64,000 bases of DNA from Bradyrhizobium sp. 141 (GTDB taxonomy: Bacteria > Pseudomonadota > Alphaproteobacteria > Rhizobiales > Xanthobacteraceae). This document shows, in pieces, positions 1-7,903 of this stretch (positions are counted from its first letter, which is position 1; the number at the start of each line of letters is the position of its first letter). The stretch spans positions 54,815 through 118,814 of the forward strand of contig NZ_JADPKR010000104.1 in assembly GCF_023074055.1 (NCBI RefSeq). The letters run 5' to 3'. The position numbers and the translations under genes are program-made. The notes under the pieces were generated by a model. It was not told where the DNA came from. It was given only the letters and a program-made list of their open reading frames with translations, and ran no database searches.

Positions 1-14
1 GTGATCGAGCCAGA

Positions 15-500
15 CTATATCTCAAGTTCGACGAAACGACGGAGCTTGAAGACGATATCCGGCATGGCCTGGCGGAACCGTGTTGCATTCTGGAAATTGG
101 TCGAAAACGGCGCGAAGGTGATCATCGCGTTCCAATGCCGGTAGCCATAGACCGTGACCGAGGCGCCGGTTGCCGGAAAGTTCTCCAGCTTGCGCAGCTC
201 GCCCAGCACGAGATCGGCGATCGCTTCCGCAGGCAACAGCTGTCTGCCCTCCCGCGTCGTGATAATTTTCGCGGGCTGCTCGACCGGCTCCGCGGCCGCC
301 GGCGCAGCGTTGGGCATATCCTCCTGCCCGGTTGAGGCCGCCTCGGCGATGGGCGCGGCAACCGCTTCCGCCCCGTTCAAGGGCACTGTCGGCGGCCCCT
401 CGGTGAGCGGCGGCGGTGCAACGCTGTCTGCGCGCTTGTTGCCTCCAAGGATGCTGCTGATCATGGCCACAAGGCCAGCATCCTTCACGTCGTCGCTCAT
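15..500 (-). CDS. hypothetical protein with Ala/Pro-rich N-terminal half
   Basis: A 161-residue protein that I do not recognise. Residues about 20-85 are rich in Ala, Pro, Glu and Thr and look like a flexible linker. The C-terminal 75 residues (from about KIITTREGRQLLP) look folded and end in VELEI. There is no signal peptide or membrane segment, so it is probably cytoplasmic. Two adjacent ATG codons (503 and 500) are possible. I chose 500 because a GGGGGG run at 505-510 gives it the better Shine-Dalgarno spacing; an upstream in-frame extension to 551 lacks support. The upstream neighbour at 661-996 is co-directional but 160 bp away, so an operon is uncertain. Function unknown. Confidence 0.7.
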   Translation of the reverse strand: MSDDVKDAGLVAMISSILGGNKRADSVAPPPLTEGPPTVPLNGAEAVAAPIAEAASTGQEDMPNAAPAAAEPVEQPAKIITTREGRQLLPAEAIADLVLGELRKLENFPATGASVTVYGYRHWNAMITFAPFSTNFQNATRFRQAMPDIVFKLRRFVELEI

Positions 501-660
501 CATTCCCCCCGGGATTCGGCCTACTCTAGCACTGCTCTCGCAGACCGCCACCGGGGATGTGAGGTCGAAAGCCGCCCGGCCAGGGCCGTCCTTCGATGGC
601 GCGTCCCTCGAAGGTGCCGGCGGCGCAACGGCTGAGCACGTCGCGCCGCCATGCGATCGG

Positions 661-996
661 CTACTGCTTATCGAACGGAATATATTGCTGGTACTGCTTG
701 GGCACCGAGCTGCGATAGCGCGCGGGCACGGTGCCGCTGTCGACCGAGTGATCGATCTCCTGCTGCCGCGTCATCTTTTTCTTCGCCGGCTTCTTCGACG
801 CGCTCTTCTTGGAGTCGGTCGGCTGGCTGGAGCTGTCGGTGGCCGCAGCCGGTGCCGCCGTCGTTGCCGGCGCAGTGCTTGTCGCCGCAGGCGCCGCGGT
901 TCCGCCGGCAGCGGGCGCGGTCTGGGCCGACGCGAGCGGTGTTTGCATGATGAGCGCCAGCGCCGCTGTCGCGGCCAGCAAGTATGACTTTTGCAT
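661..996 (-). CDS. small secreted Ala/Thr-rich protein
   Basis: A 111-residue protein with a clear signal peptide: MQKSY, then a hydrophobic stretch ending near LASAQ, with cleavage likely after residue 24 or so. The mature part is a low-complexity Ala/Pro/Thr region, then a Lys-rich patch (residues about 60-75, SKKSASKKPAKKK), then a short C-terminal segment ending QYIPFDKQ. I chose the start at 996 because a GGAGG lies five bases upstream; a start four codons earlier would destroy that spacing. It is probably periplasmic or envelope-associated, and the basic patch could bind DNA, peptidoglycan or lipopolysaccharide, which is only an inference. Family not recognised. Confidence 0.7.
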   Translation of the reverse strand: MQKSYLLAATAALALIMQTPLASAQTAPAAGGTAAPAATSTAPATTAAPAAATDSSSQPTDSKKSASKKPAKKKMTRQQEIDHSVDSGTVPARYRSSVPKQYQQYIPFDKQ

Positions 997-1256
997 CAGA
1001 ACCTCCAAAATTGCCTCGTCCGAACCAGGCCAAACCTAGGCCTGCGGCATCGACGCCTGCAAGTCTGTCAACATTAGGTCTGATCCTGCGTGAGAACTGT
1101 GGCCGAGATCACATTGCTCGCCACCGGCTGCGTCACGATGTACCTCGCCTCGAACGCATCCGGCGTCGCGGCGACCAACACAGCATGACCGTGCGTCAGA
1201 CAGGCCACGGGAACGCCAAGGCCCGGCGTTCCGCCCCACAATCGAAGGAGACTGAA

Positions 1257-1490
1257 ATGCGTCGCACCATCCTCACGCTTGCATCGTTCGCAACCTTGAT
1301 CGCCGCGTCGTTGTCGGCAGCTCCGGCCCAGGCCGCCAGCGACAGATACTGCCTGCAAGGCCGCAGCTGGGGCTATCCCGGCAACTGCCAGTTCGCGAGC
1401 TACCAGCAATGTGCGGCGAGCGCCTCCGGCACATCGGCCTATTGCGGCATCAATCCGCGGTACGCGTATTCGCAGCCCTACTCTTACTGA
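1257..1490 (+). CDS. DUF3551 family small secreted protein
   Basis: A 77-residue protein with a signal peptide (residues 1-27, cleavage after PAQAA) followed by a short Cys-rich mature part with cysteines at 32, 44, 52 and 63 and motifs YCLQGRSWGYPGNC and CAASASGTSAYCG. This pattern of four cysteines and a YCLQG start is what I know from DUF3551, a family that is multi-copy in Bradyrhizobium. It is probably a disulfide-bonded periplasmic protein; its role is unknown. The start is fixed by GAAGGAG seven bases upstream of the ATG. It stands alone: the gene on its left is on the other strand and the next gene rightwards belongs to a different family. Confidence 0.8.
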   Translation: MRRTILTLASFATLIAASLSAAPAQAASDRYCLQGRSWGYPGNCQFASYQQCAASASGTSAYCGINPRYAYSQPYSY

Positions 1491-1621
1491 TGAAGCGGCG
1501 GCGTGCGCGCATGACGCGCGCGCCGCCACAGCCCCAGCAAACAGGCCTGAACGAAGCGAGAATTGCGTTACCCAATTGGTCGGGGATGTGACAAGCTAGA
1601 ATGCGGGCACTGGAACATCGG

Positions 1622-2599
1622 ATGAAACGCAGGCAGCTCCTGACTCTTCTCGTAGGTGCGGCAACTGCCAGGCCGATCCGAAGCTTCGCGCAACAATCAG
1701 TCAAGCGACCGGTACTTGGCTTCCTAGTGGCAGGATCGCAGGCCTCGCACGGGGCATGGGTGACGACCTTCGCGCAGCGGCTGTCAGAACTCGGATGGGC
1801 AGACGGGCGCAATGTCAGGATCGAGTACAAGTGGGCGGCTGGGGATGTACAGAAGACTGAGGAGTTTGCAGGCGATTTCGTGCGGCAGAAGGTCGATGTA
1901 ATCGTCACGTCGGCATACGGTGTAGTGGCCGCCAAACAGGCAACGTCTACCATCCCGATTGTATTTGCAGCCTACGGGGATGCCGTAGCCAACGGCTTTG
2001 CCGCAAGCCTCTCTCGACCCGGCGGCAACGTGACGGGACTTTCCATCCAGCCAGGTGAGCTGAGCAGCAAACGTCTCGAACTACTAAGGGAGGCTATTCC
2101 GAGCGTTCGGCGTCTCGCTGCATTGGTCAACATCAATTATGCAGGCCTAAAGCAAGAGCTCGCCGGTATGCGGGTCGCATCCGCAAGAATGAACATAGAG
2201 CTCAATGTGATCGAGATAGCGACAGCCAACGACATTGAGCCTGCGATGGCCAAATTGTCCGGCCACACCGATGCGCTATATGTTTACAGCGAGCCTCTTA
2301 CCAACGCCAACAAAAGCCAAATAATTGCGGCGACCGCCTCCGCCAAAATCCCGACCATCTTCGCATTCAGAGAATTCGTCGACGCTGGGGGCTTGCTCTC
2401 GTACGGACCGAACTTCAGCGACCTTTTCAGTCGGGCTGCAGAGTATACGGACAAGATTTTGCGCGGAGCAACGCCAGCAGACATGCCTATTCAGCAACCC
2501 GTGAAGTTTGACCTGATTATCAACCTCAGGGCGGCCAAGTCGCTGGGTGTTAGCATTTCAGATAGTGTTCTTATGCGCGCCGATGAGGTGCTCGAATGA
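1622..2599 (+). CDS. ABC transporter substrate-binding protein (ABC_sub_bind family), orphan
   Basis: A 325-residue exported protein. The N-terminus MKRRQLLTLL with the hydrophobic stretch to about SFAQQ is a signal peptide. The mature protein has the layout of the ABC_sub_bind (PF04392) family: VLGFLVAG near the start, a region with TSTIPIVFA, the motif SRPGGNVTGLS, and the family's C-terminal ending VLMRADEVLE. These proteins bind small ligands in the periplasm for ABC importers, but many copies in Bradyrhizobium stand alone, as here, with no permease or ATPase gene nearby. A paralogue (2745-3731) lies convergent to it. Its codons use more A and T than the neighbouring genes, which hints at transfer. 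The ligand cannot be inferred. Confidence 0.85.
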   Translation: MKRRQLLTLLVGAATARPIRSFAQQSVKRPVLGFLVAGSQASHGAWVTTFAQRLSELGWADGRNVRIEYKWAAGDVQKTEEFAGDFVRQKVDVIVTSAYGVVAAKQATSTIPIVFAAYGDAVANGFAASLSRPGGNVTGLSIQPGELSSKRLELLREAIPSVRRLAALVNINYAGLKQELAGMRVASARMNIELNVIEIATANDIEPAMAKLSGHTDALYVYSEPLTNANKSQIIAATASAKIPTIFAFREFVDAGGLLSYGPNFSDLFSRAAEYTDKILRGATPADMPIQQPVKFDLIINLRAAKSLGVSISDSVLMRADEVLE

Positions 2600-2744
2600 C
2601 TATAATCCGCTCCATTTGTCGACTTGGGATCACAGGCGGACGAACGAAGCTAGATCAGCGATGTCCGTTCTCGCTTTGAAAGCGTCGAAACAGGAAAGCA
2701 GCAAGGGCCAATTGCTGCTGTGAGTAATCCCAGCGTACCCGGTC

Positions 2745-3731
2745 TTATTCAATCACCTCGTCGGCGCGCATCAGGAACGATTCAGGAAGCTTCAGTCCGA
2801 TCGCCTTCGCCGTTTTGAGGTTGACTGTCAGAAAGAACCGTGTGGGCTGCTCGATCGGCAAATCAGCAGGATTGGCTCCCTTGAATATCTTGTCGACGAG
2901 CGCCGCCGAGCGGCGGAGGAAATCCTTGATGTCGTATCCATAACTGAGAGTCCCTCCGTCGACCACATATTCGCGGTGGCCAAACGTCGTTGGCAGGTTG
3001 GCCTTCATCGCGAGCTCCGCAATACGTCTGCGATGCAGGGCGAAGACGGCATCAGTGATGACGACAACGGCCTCGACACGCTGTTGGGCAAAATGAATGA
3101 AGGCATTATCGATCTCGTCTTCGTTGCGCGCATCCGCTCGCCATATCTCAATAACGGTTCGTTGAGCCGCCGCCTGAGCCGTTGCGAGCCCCGGTACGGT
3201 CGTCGGGCTATCCGGGTTGGCAAGAACGCCGATACGCGCGAGCTTGGGCAGGATCTCCGATAAAAATTCAATCTGCTTGGAAATCGTGCTCTCGTGTGAG
3301 GTCGCAAGGCCGGTGACATTGCCACCTGGCCTCGCAAGGCTGGAGACGAAGCCGCTACCAACCGGATCGCTCACGTTACTCATGATGATCGGTATGGTGC
3401 TCGTTGCGTTCCGCATCGCGGAAATGGCCGCAGGCGTGCCTAAGACGACAACATCGACATTCAAGCGAACCAGCTCGGCGGCAAGTTCGGGAAATCTGTC
3501 GTAACGTCCTTCGGCATAGCGGTATTCGACGACGTAGTCGCGCCCCTCAATATAGCCCAAATCGCGCAGCCCCTCGATGAGCCCGACACTGACCCGCGAC
3601 GATCCGGCCGGCGTCCCTCCGATCAAGTGTCCGACGCGCCAGGGCTTTCGCGCACCTCGCTGAGCCCGCGCCGCGAGCGGCCAGGCTGCTACCATAGTGG
3701 CAATCGCTGCTATGATCTCTCGCCGTCGCAT
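2745..3731 (-). CDS. ABC transporter substrate-binding protein (ABC_sub_bind family), second orphan copy
   Basis: A 328-residue exported protein of the same family as the gene at 1622-2599, which it faces tail to tail across about 145 bp. The signal peptide is MRRREIIAAIATM to about LAARAQ. Family marks visible are VGHLIGG at the mature start, NATSTIPIIMSNVSDPVGSG, LARPGGNVTGLA and the C-terminal LMRADEVIE. It presumably binds a small solute in the periplasm. No transport partners are adjacent. The two proteins clearly share a layout but differ over most positions, so they are old paralogues rather than a fresh duplication. GC content is lower than in the surrounding genes. Confidence 0.85.
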   Translation of the reverse strand: MRRREIIAAIATMVAAWPLAARAQRGARKPWRVGHLIGGTPAGSSRVSVGLIEGLRDLGYIEGRDYVVEYRYAEGRYDRFPELAAELVRLNVDVVVLGTPAAISAMRNATSTIPIIMSNVSDPVGSGFVSSLARPGGNVTGLATSHESTISKQIEFLSEILPKLARIGVLANPDSPTTVPGLATAQAAAQRTVIEIWRADARNEDEIDNAFIHFAQQRVEAVVVITDAVFALHRRRIAELAMKANLPTTFGHREYVVDGGTLSYGYDIKDFLRRSAALVDKIFKGANPADLPIEQPTRFFLTVNLKTAKAIGLKLPESFLMRADEVIE

Positions 3732-3920
3732 CGCTCGCCCCTAAGCACTGGACGAAGCACAATATCGGCTCTGCTAAGCAAACTGATATAAGGAAGAGAT
3801 TGGGCCTGGCCCAAGGCCAGAAGGGCGCGGCCCGATGTCTCAGTCGGGTCTGATCCACATTTCGTGATCGTTCATTGAACTGTCCTATCAGCCTGCTTGT
3901 GTTGGCAAGTAGGTAGGACG

Positions 3921-4157
3921 ATGAGCTCCTTTGACCCGATGGCCGCGGCGGTCGATTGGCTGGACGCTCCGCACAGCCAAGATCGAGACGGCGAGGGAGC
4001 GCTGATTTCATACGTCGTGCAGGAAGGCGTTGTCAGCGCAGCTCTGAGGTTTAATGCCGCTGGGGACATCTCGTCGCACAACCGCGGCCCTACGGATCAG
4101 GTTCCAACCGTCATTTCCATGGTGGCCGCGCCAGCGTGGATTCGAGCTTGCCGATAA
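3921..4157 (+). CDS. short NTF2/SnoaL-like fragment, probably internally deleted
   Basis: A 78-residue open frame with a usable AGGTAGGA ribosome site just before the ATG. The first 16 residues (MSSFDPMAAAVDWLDA) and the stretch ALISYVVQEGVVSAALRFNAAGDI resemble, from memory, the two ends of a roughly 110-residue NTF2-like (SnoaL-fold) protein common in Bradyrhizobium. The middle of that protein, which would carry most of the cone-shaped barrel, is missing and is replaced by about ten unrelated residues. The tail after HNRGPTD also does not look like the family. I read it as a decayed in-frame deletion product. It sits in the AT-richer patch with the orphan ABC proteins. Confidence 0.4.
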   Translation: MSSFDPMAAAVDWLDAPHSQDRDGEGALISYVVQEGVVSAALRFNAAGDISSHNRGPTDQVPTVISMVAAPAWIRACR

Positions 4158-4167
4158 TTATTCTGGT

Positions 4168-4335
4168 TTAGTCGTTTGGCGAATTGCTTCGTCCGGTTCC
4201 CGCTCGAGGCTCTGCCTGTCTTGCAATACGCTCGGCTGCGCTCACGCGCATTCGCAAGTCTTCTAACTCTGAAAACTCGGAAAGAAGCCAGTCGAAACGC
4301 TGTTTCAGAACAGCCGTGCGATCATCAGCATCCAT
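4168..4335 (-). CDS. small hypothetical protein (55 aa)
   Basis: A 55-residue open frame beginning MDADDRTAVLKQRFDWLL, highly charged and helical in appearance, with LSEFSELEDLRMRVSAAER likely forming an amphipathic helix or short coiled coil. It starts 11 bases before the end of the upstream co-directional frame at 4325-4696, the overlap expected for translational coupling. A weak AGGG lies upstream of the ATG. I do not recognise the family. Codon bias is weaker than in neighbouring housekeeping-type genes, so it may be spurious. Confidence 0.4.
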   Translation of the reverse strand: MDADDRTAVLKQRFDWLLSEFSELEDLRMRVSAAERIARQAEPRAGTGRSNSPND

Positions 4336-4696
4336 TGTAGGCCCTACGACACGCAAGAGACCCCGCCCGATAACCGGGAAAACTGTGCAAGTCGCAAATG
4401 CGGTGGCGAGGCTGCAGTTCCCACTGATATGTCGCGAGCGCGTAGAGAGCGACATCGCGGGAGGCATTGAGGTGGCGGCTGTCTGATATCGAGGCGCGCT
4501 TCATCTGCACCGATTGCGGCACCGCGGCGGTGAGGTCAGGCCGAACTTCGATGATCGCCAGTGACGGCCCCGGCCGTGGGGGCTTCTGAGGGGTGGAGGC
4601 CGGGGCCGCTGGAGGTGCTTGGACCTTGGGAAGGCCAAGCGCCCGCAGTCTAGGAAATTTCGGCAATGAGCTCTGTTCGCTTTCGCACATTGGCAT
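4325..4696 (-). CDS. hypothetical protein (123 aa), Pro-rich middle
   Basis: A 123-residue frame starting MPMCESEQSSLPKFPRL. I chose this start because AAGGGAG lies five bases before the ATG, a good ribosome site; the frame remains open further upstream but without such support. A Pro/Ala-rich segment (about residues 28-50) is followed by LAIIEVRPDLTAAVPQ and a Cys/His-containing tail. No domain is recognised. It may form a two-gene unit with the overlapping small frame at 4168-4335. Confidence is modest because neither protein has a family I can name. Confidence 0.4.
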   Translation of the reverse strand: MPMCESEQSSLPKFPRLRALGLPKVQAPPAAPASTPQKPPRPGPSLAIIEVRPDLTAAVPQSVQMKRASISDSRHLNASRDVALYALATYQWELQPRHRICDLHSFPGYRAGSLACRRAYNGC

Positions 4697-4821
4697 ATGG
4701 CTCCCTTGCGCAACCGAGGAGCTGCAACAAGGACATGCGGACTTGATTGAAAAAGCTCCGCGCGAATGTGGCGGAGGACTTCCGCTTTGGCCCTCGCAAT
4801 CTGCCCCTATGAGGACACGCG

Positions 4822-5340
4822 CTACTGCGCTGCGCCGAGGTCGATCTCTGCGAGCCGCGTCTCGAACCAGCGCGACTGCGCCTCGTCGACGAGCCCGCTG
4901 ACATAGACTTCCGACATCGTCACGTGGTGCCGGTCCAGCACCAGCAGCACGCCGATCCAATACGGAAACCAGACGTGCACGTCGGTCAGCGCGCGCAGCT
5001 TGTGCTGATCGTGCTCCAGCGGCGTGTGATTGCTCGCCTTGCGGATCTCGACAATGAGCAGATTGTTCGGGATCTCGCGCTGATGCACGGCGACATCAGG
5101 GTAGATCGACTTTCCCAGATGGTCGTCGGTCGAGATGATGGTGCCGTGCGGCAGGTGCAGCGTACGCTCGCCGAGCCGGTCGTAGTTGCAATCGACCGAC
5201 CAGCCGGAGAACTGCTTCTCCAGATGCACGGCGAAGCGGTGCGTGACCGCGCGCTCGCCGATGTCCTTCTCGAACAGGAAGCCTTCGTGGGCGTAGAAGT
5301 CCCGGAGCGCCGCGATCACCTTGTTCAGCTCGGTCTGCAT
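4822..5340 (-). CDS. hypothetical protein with restriction-endonuclease-like (PD-(D/E)XK-type) core motif
   Basis: A 172-residue soluble protein. The middle reads IYPDVAVH, ten or so residues, then LLIVEIRKAS. This is the spacing and hydrophobic context of the PD-(D/E)XK nuclease core (acidic residue on one strand, E-x-K on the next), although the lysine position is Arg here, with a Lys one residue later. The family is not one I can name, and a non-nuclease member of the fold is equally likely. It begins 37 bp after the end of the TPP enzyme gene on the same strand, so the two may be co-transcribed. No restriction methylase or toxin partner is nearby. Confidence 0.7.
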   Translation of the reverse strand: MQTELNKVIAALRDFYAHEGFLFEKDIGERAVTHRFAVHLEKQFSGWSVDCNYDRLGERTLHLPHGTIISTDDHLGKSIYPDVAVHQREIPNNLLIVEIRKASNHTPLEHDQHKLRALTDVHVWFPYWIGVLLVLDRHHVTMSEVYVSGLVDEAQSRWFETRLAEIDLGAAQ

Positions 5341-5376
5341 CGTGCCTCCGGGCCTTTGGCGCGTGCGGCGCCGCCT

Positions 5377-6924
5377 TTACATCTGGACTTCGATCAGCCG
5401 CGGCCCGGGCTCGGCGACGGCCTCGGCCAGCGCCTTGTTGAACTCGTCGGCATTGGTGACGGCGCGGCCGGGCACGCCCATGCCCTTGGCCAGCGCCACG
5501 AAATCCAGCGTCGGACGGTCGAGCCGCAGCATGTCGTTGGCGCGCTGGCCGGGCTCGCCGGCGCCGACATTGTCGAACTCGCCGCGCAGGATCTGGTAGA
5601 TGCGGTTGGCGAACACGATGGTGACGATGTTGAGGTTCTCGCGCGCCTGCGTCCACAGCGACTGGATCGTGTACATCGCGCTGCCGTCGCCGACCATGCA
5701 GATCACTTTGCGGTCGGGACAGGCGATCGCCGCACCGATCGAGAGCGGCGTCGAGAAGCCGATCGAGCCGCCCATGTTCTGCAGCCAGTCGTGCGGCGCG
5801 GCGGCCGCCGTCGGCGGGAAGAACGCGCGGCCGGTGGTGAGCGATTCGTCGACCAGGATCGCGTTCTCGGGGATCGCGTAGGCGATCGACTGCGCGATCG
5901 AGGCGTGGGTCAGCGCGCCGGTCGGCTTGAGCAGTTCCTGCGACGCCTGCGGCTTGACGTCCTTGGCGCTCGCCTTCACGGCGCCGGCCAGCGCTTCGAG
6001 CGCTGCGACCGAGTTCTCGCCCCAGGAGGTCATGCGATGGACGTCGCAGCCCTCGGGCTTGAGCATGCTCGGCCTGTTCGGATAGGCGAAGAACGCCACG
6101 GGATCGTCGGACTCGACCAGCACGATGTGACGGAACTTGGCCAGCATCGGCAGCGCGTTCTCGATCACGTAGTGAATGCGGTCGATCGAGTAACGGCCGC
6201 GGCCGCGCGCCATCTTGGGACGGAAGGTCGGGCCCATCACGGTGCAGCCCGTCTTGGCGGCGATGCGCTCGGCCAGCGCCAGGCCCTGCTCGCTCAGCGC
6301 GCTGCCGGTCATCAGCAGCAGCGTGCCCTCGCCGTCGCCATGCAGGATTTTTGCGGCCTGCTCGACCGCCTGCGGCGAATAGCTCGCGCGCCGCTGCTCG
6401 GCCGGAACCTCGGCAATGCCGTCGGCCTCGTTCCAGGCGGTGTCGGCGGGCAGGATCAGGGTCGCGATCTGCGGCGGCGCGCTCTTGGCGGCGGCAATGG
6501 CTGCGGCACCGTCAGCGGCAACCGATTTGGCATCCGGCGAGGTGCGGACCCAGGACGACATCGGCCGGGCCAGGCCCTCGATGTCGGACGTCAGCGGCGC
6601 GTTGAAGCCGATGTGGTAGACCGCATGCTGGCCGACGATATTGACGATGCCGGAATTGGCCTTCTTGGCGTTGTGCAGATTGGCAAGGCCGTTGGCGAGG
6701 CCGGGACCGAGATGCAGCAGCGTCGAGGCCGGCGTTCCCTTCATGCGGAAATAGCCGTCGGCGGCGCCAGTCACCACGCCTTCGAACAGGCCGAGCACGC
6801 AGCGCATGCCGGGGACGCGGTCGAGCGCTGCGACAAAATGCATCTCGGAGGTGCCTGGATTGGTGAAGCAGACATCCACCCCACCCTTGACCATCGTCCG
6901 CACCAGGCTTTCCGCACCGTTCAT
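5377..6924 (-). CDS. thiamine diphosphate-dependent enzyme, acetolactate synthase large-subunit-like
   Basis: A 515-residue protein with the three-part layout of TPP-dependent decarboxylases and synthases. The N-terminal Pyr domain carries FTNPGTSEMHF and the activating Glu in LGLFEGVVTGAADGY. A central domain follows, and the C-terminal PP domain carries the Mg/TPP motif GDGSAMYTIQSLW with the closing Asn in FANRIYQIL. It is usually annotated as acetolactate synthase large subunit, but no small regulatory subunit is adjacent and the FAD-binding features of true acetohydroxyacid synthases are not evident, so the reaction is uncertain; a 2-oxoacid decarboxylase is possible. The start at 6924 has GGGAG upstream; an in-frame extension to 6969 lacks it. 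Confidence 0.85.
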   Translation of the reverse strand: MNGAESLVRTMVKGGVDVCFTNPGTSEMHFVAALDRVPGMRCVLGLFEGVVTGAADGYFRMKGTPASTLLHLGPGLANGLANLHNAKKANSGIVNIVGQHAVYHIGFNAPLTSDIEGLARPMSSWVRTSPDAKSVAADGAAAIAAAKSAPPQIATLILPADTAWNEADGIAEVPAEQRRASYSPQAVEQAAKILHGDGEGTLLLMTGSALSEQGLALAERIAAKTGCTVMGPTFRPKMARGRGRYSIDRIHYVIENALPMLAKFRHIVLVESDDPVAFFAYPNRPSMLKPEGCDVHRMTSWGENSVAALEALAGAVKASAKDVKPQASQELLKPTGALTHASIAQSIAYAIPENAILVDESLTTGRAFFPPTAAAAPHDWLQNMGGSIGFSTPLSIGAAIACPDRKVICMVGDGSAMYTIQSLWTQARENLNIVTIVFANRIYQILRGEFDNVGAGEPGQRANDMLRLDRPTLDFVALAKGMGVPGRAVTNADEFNKALAEAVAEPGPRLIEVQM

Positions 6925-7162
6925 CAGAGGCTCCCGCAACCGGCCATGTCCAAATATCCGTTCGATCAATCATTGTTCGCGCGTTCCGTCAAAGCAAGAG
7001 GCGGCATCGCTGCCCTGCCCCGCGCGACGATGCGCCGGTGGCATGGTTGCCGATTTGATAACGACCGCGGCGGATGATGTCCCTCACGGGGCCGTGGCTT
7101 GCGAAAAGCCCGCAAATATGGCCTGTGGCCTTTGTTGAATCGATTTTTTGCTGGGGGATACA

Positions 7163-7741
7163 ATGATTCGGTTTTTTGCCGCGCCGATTGCCGCCATCGC
7201 ACTGCTGTCGGCCGCGGCGGGCGGCGCGGTCGCCGAAGAGTTCGACTCGCGCGACATCATGGGCGGCGGCCCGAACTTCTTCCGTTCCGGCGCCAATCCC
7301 GTCCCCCGCACCACCGTCATGTATAACGGCAATTACGCGCCCGGCACGATCGTGGTGAACACGAGCGAGCGGCGGCTGTATCTGGTGCTCCAGAACGGCC
7401 AGGCGCTGCGCTACGGCATCGGCGTCGGCCGTGACGGCTTCCGCTGGGGCGGGGTCCACAGGATCACCGCCAAGAAGGAATGGCCGGACTGGACGCCGCC
7501 CTCGCAAATGCTGGCCCGCCGGCCCGACCTGCCGCGCCACATGAAGGGCGGCGTCGACAATCCGCTCGGCGCGCGCGCGATGTATCTGGGCTCGACCCTC
7601 TACCGCATCCACGGCTCCAACGAGCCGGAAACGATCGGCCAGGCGGTCTCCTCTGGCTGCTTCCGCATGACCAATGACGACGTCAGCGATCTCTACGGCC
7701 GCGTCGCGGTCGGTACCACGGTGGTGGTTCTGAATAACTAG
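7163..7741 (+). CDS. L,D-transpeptidase (YkuD domain), periplasmic
   Basis: A 192-residue exported enzyme. Residues 1-24 are a signal peptide ending AVAEE. The YkuD domain covers about residues 60-190, with the catalytic motif His150-Gly-Ser then SSGCFRM containing Cys166. It is expected to cross-link peptidoglycan stem peptides 3-3 or to attach proteins to peptidoglycan; rhizobia carry many such paralogues. The ATG at 7163 is preceded by GGGGGA with a four-base gap. A TTG five codons upstream overlaps that site and is less likely. The gene is followed directly by a palindromic element (7755-7852). Confidence 0.9.
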   Translation: MIRFFAAPIAAIALLSAAAGGAVAEEFDSRDIMGGGPNFFRSGANPVPRTTVMYNGNYAPGTIVVNTSERRLYLVLQNGQALRYGIGVGRDGFRWGGVHRITAKKEWPDWTPPSQMLARRPDLPRHMKGGVDNPLGARAMYLGSTLYRIHGSNEPETIGQAVSSGCFRMTNDDVSDLYGRVAVGTTVVVLNN

Positions 7742-7754
7742 AGCCGAGTGAACT

Positions 7755-7852
7755 GCCGTAGGGTGGGCAAAGCGAAGCGTGCCCACCAATTCTTTGGTTA
7801 TTGTCGAGAGATGGTGGGCACGGCGCTTTCGCGCCTTTGCCCACCCTACGGC
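7755..7852. repeat. palindromic element, family A copy 1
   Basis: An inverted repeat of about 98 bp: the left end GCCGTAGGGTGGGCAAAG is mirrored by CTTTGCCCACCCTACGGC at the right end, with a second inner pair GTGCCCACCA / TGGTGGGCAC. Two further copies of the same design occur at 30902-30995 and 32753-32847. It would fold into one long hairpin if transcribed from the L,D-transpeptidase gene. Confidence 0.9.
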
Positions 7853-7903
7853 ACCGTGTTTGAACACAGCGGGAACCCGCTGAGCGCGTGAATTTGCGGA
7901 CTT

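Noticed and set aside
4924..7077. A 717-codon open frame on the plus strand
   Set aside because: It is antisense to the acetolactate-synthase-like and PD-(D/E)XK-like genes, its product is Arg/Gly/Asp-rich low complexity with no motif, and it reflects G/C-biased third positions of the real genes. The same applies to the other long frames antisense to putA-, P450-, CoxL-, tex- and cyclase-type genes.
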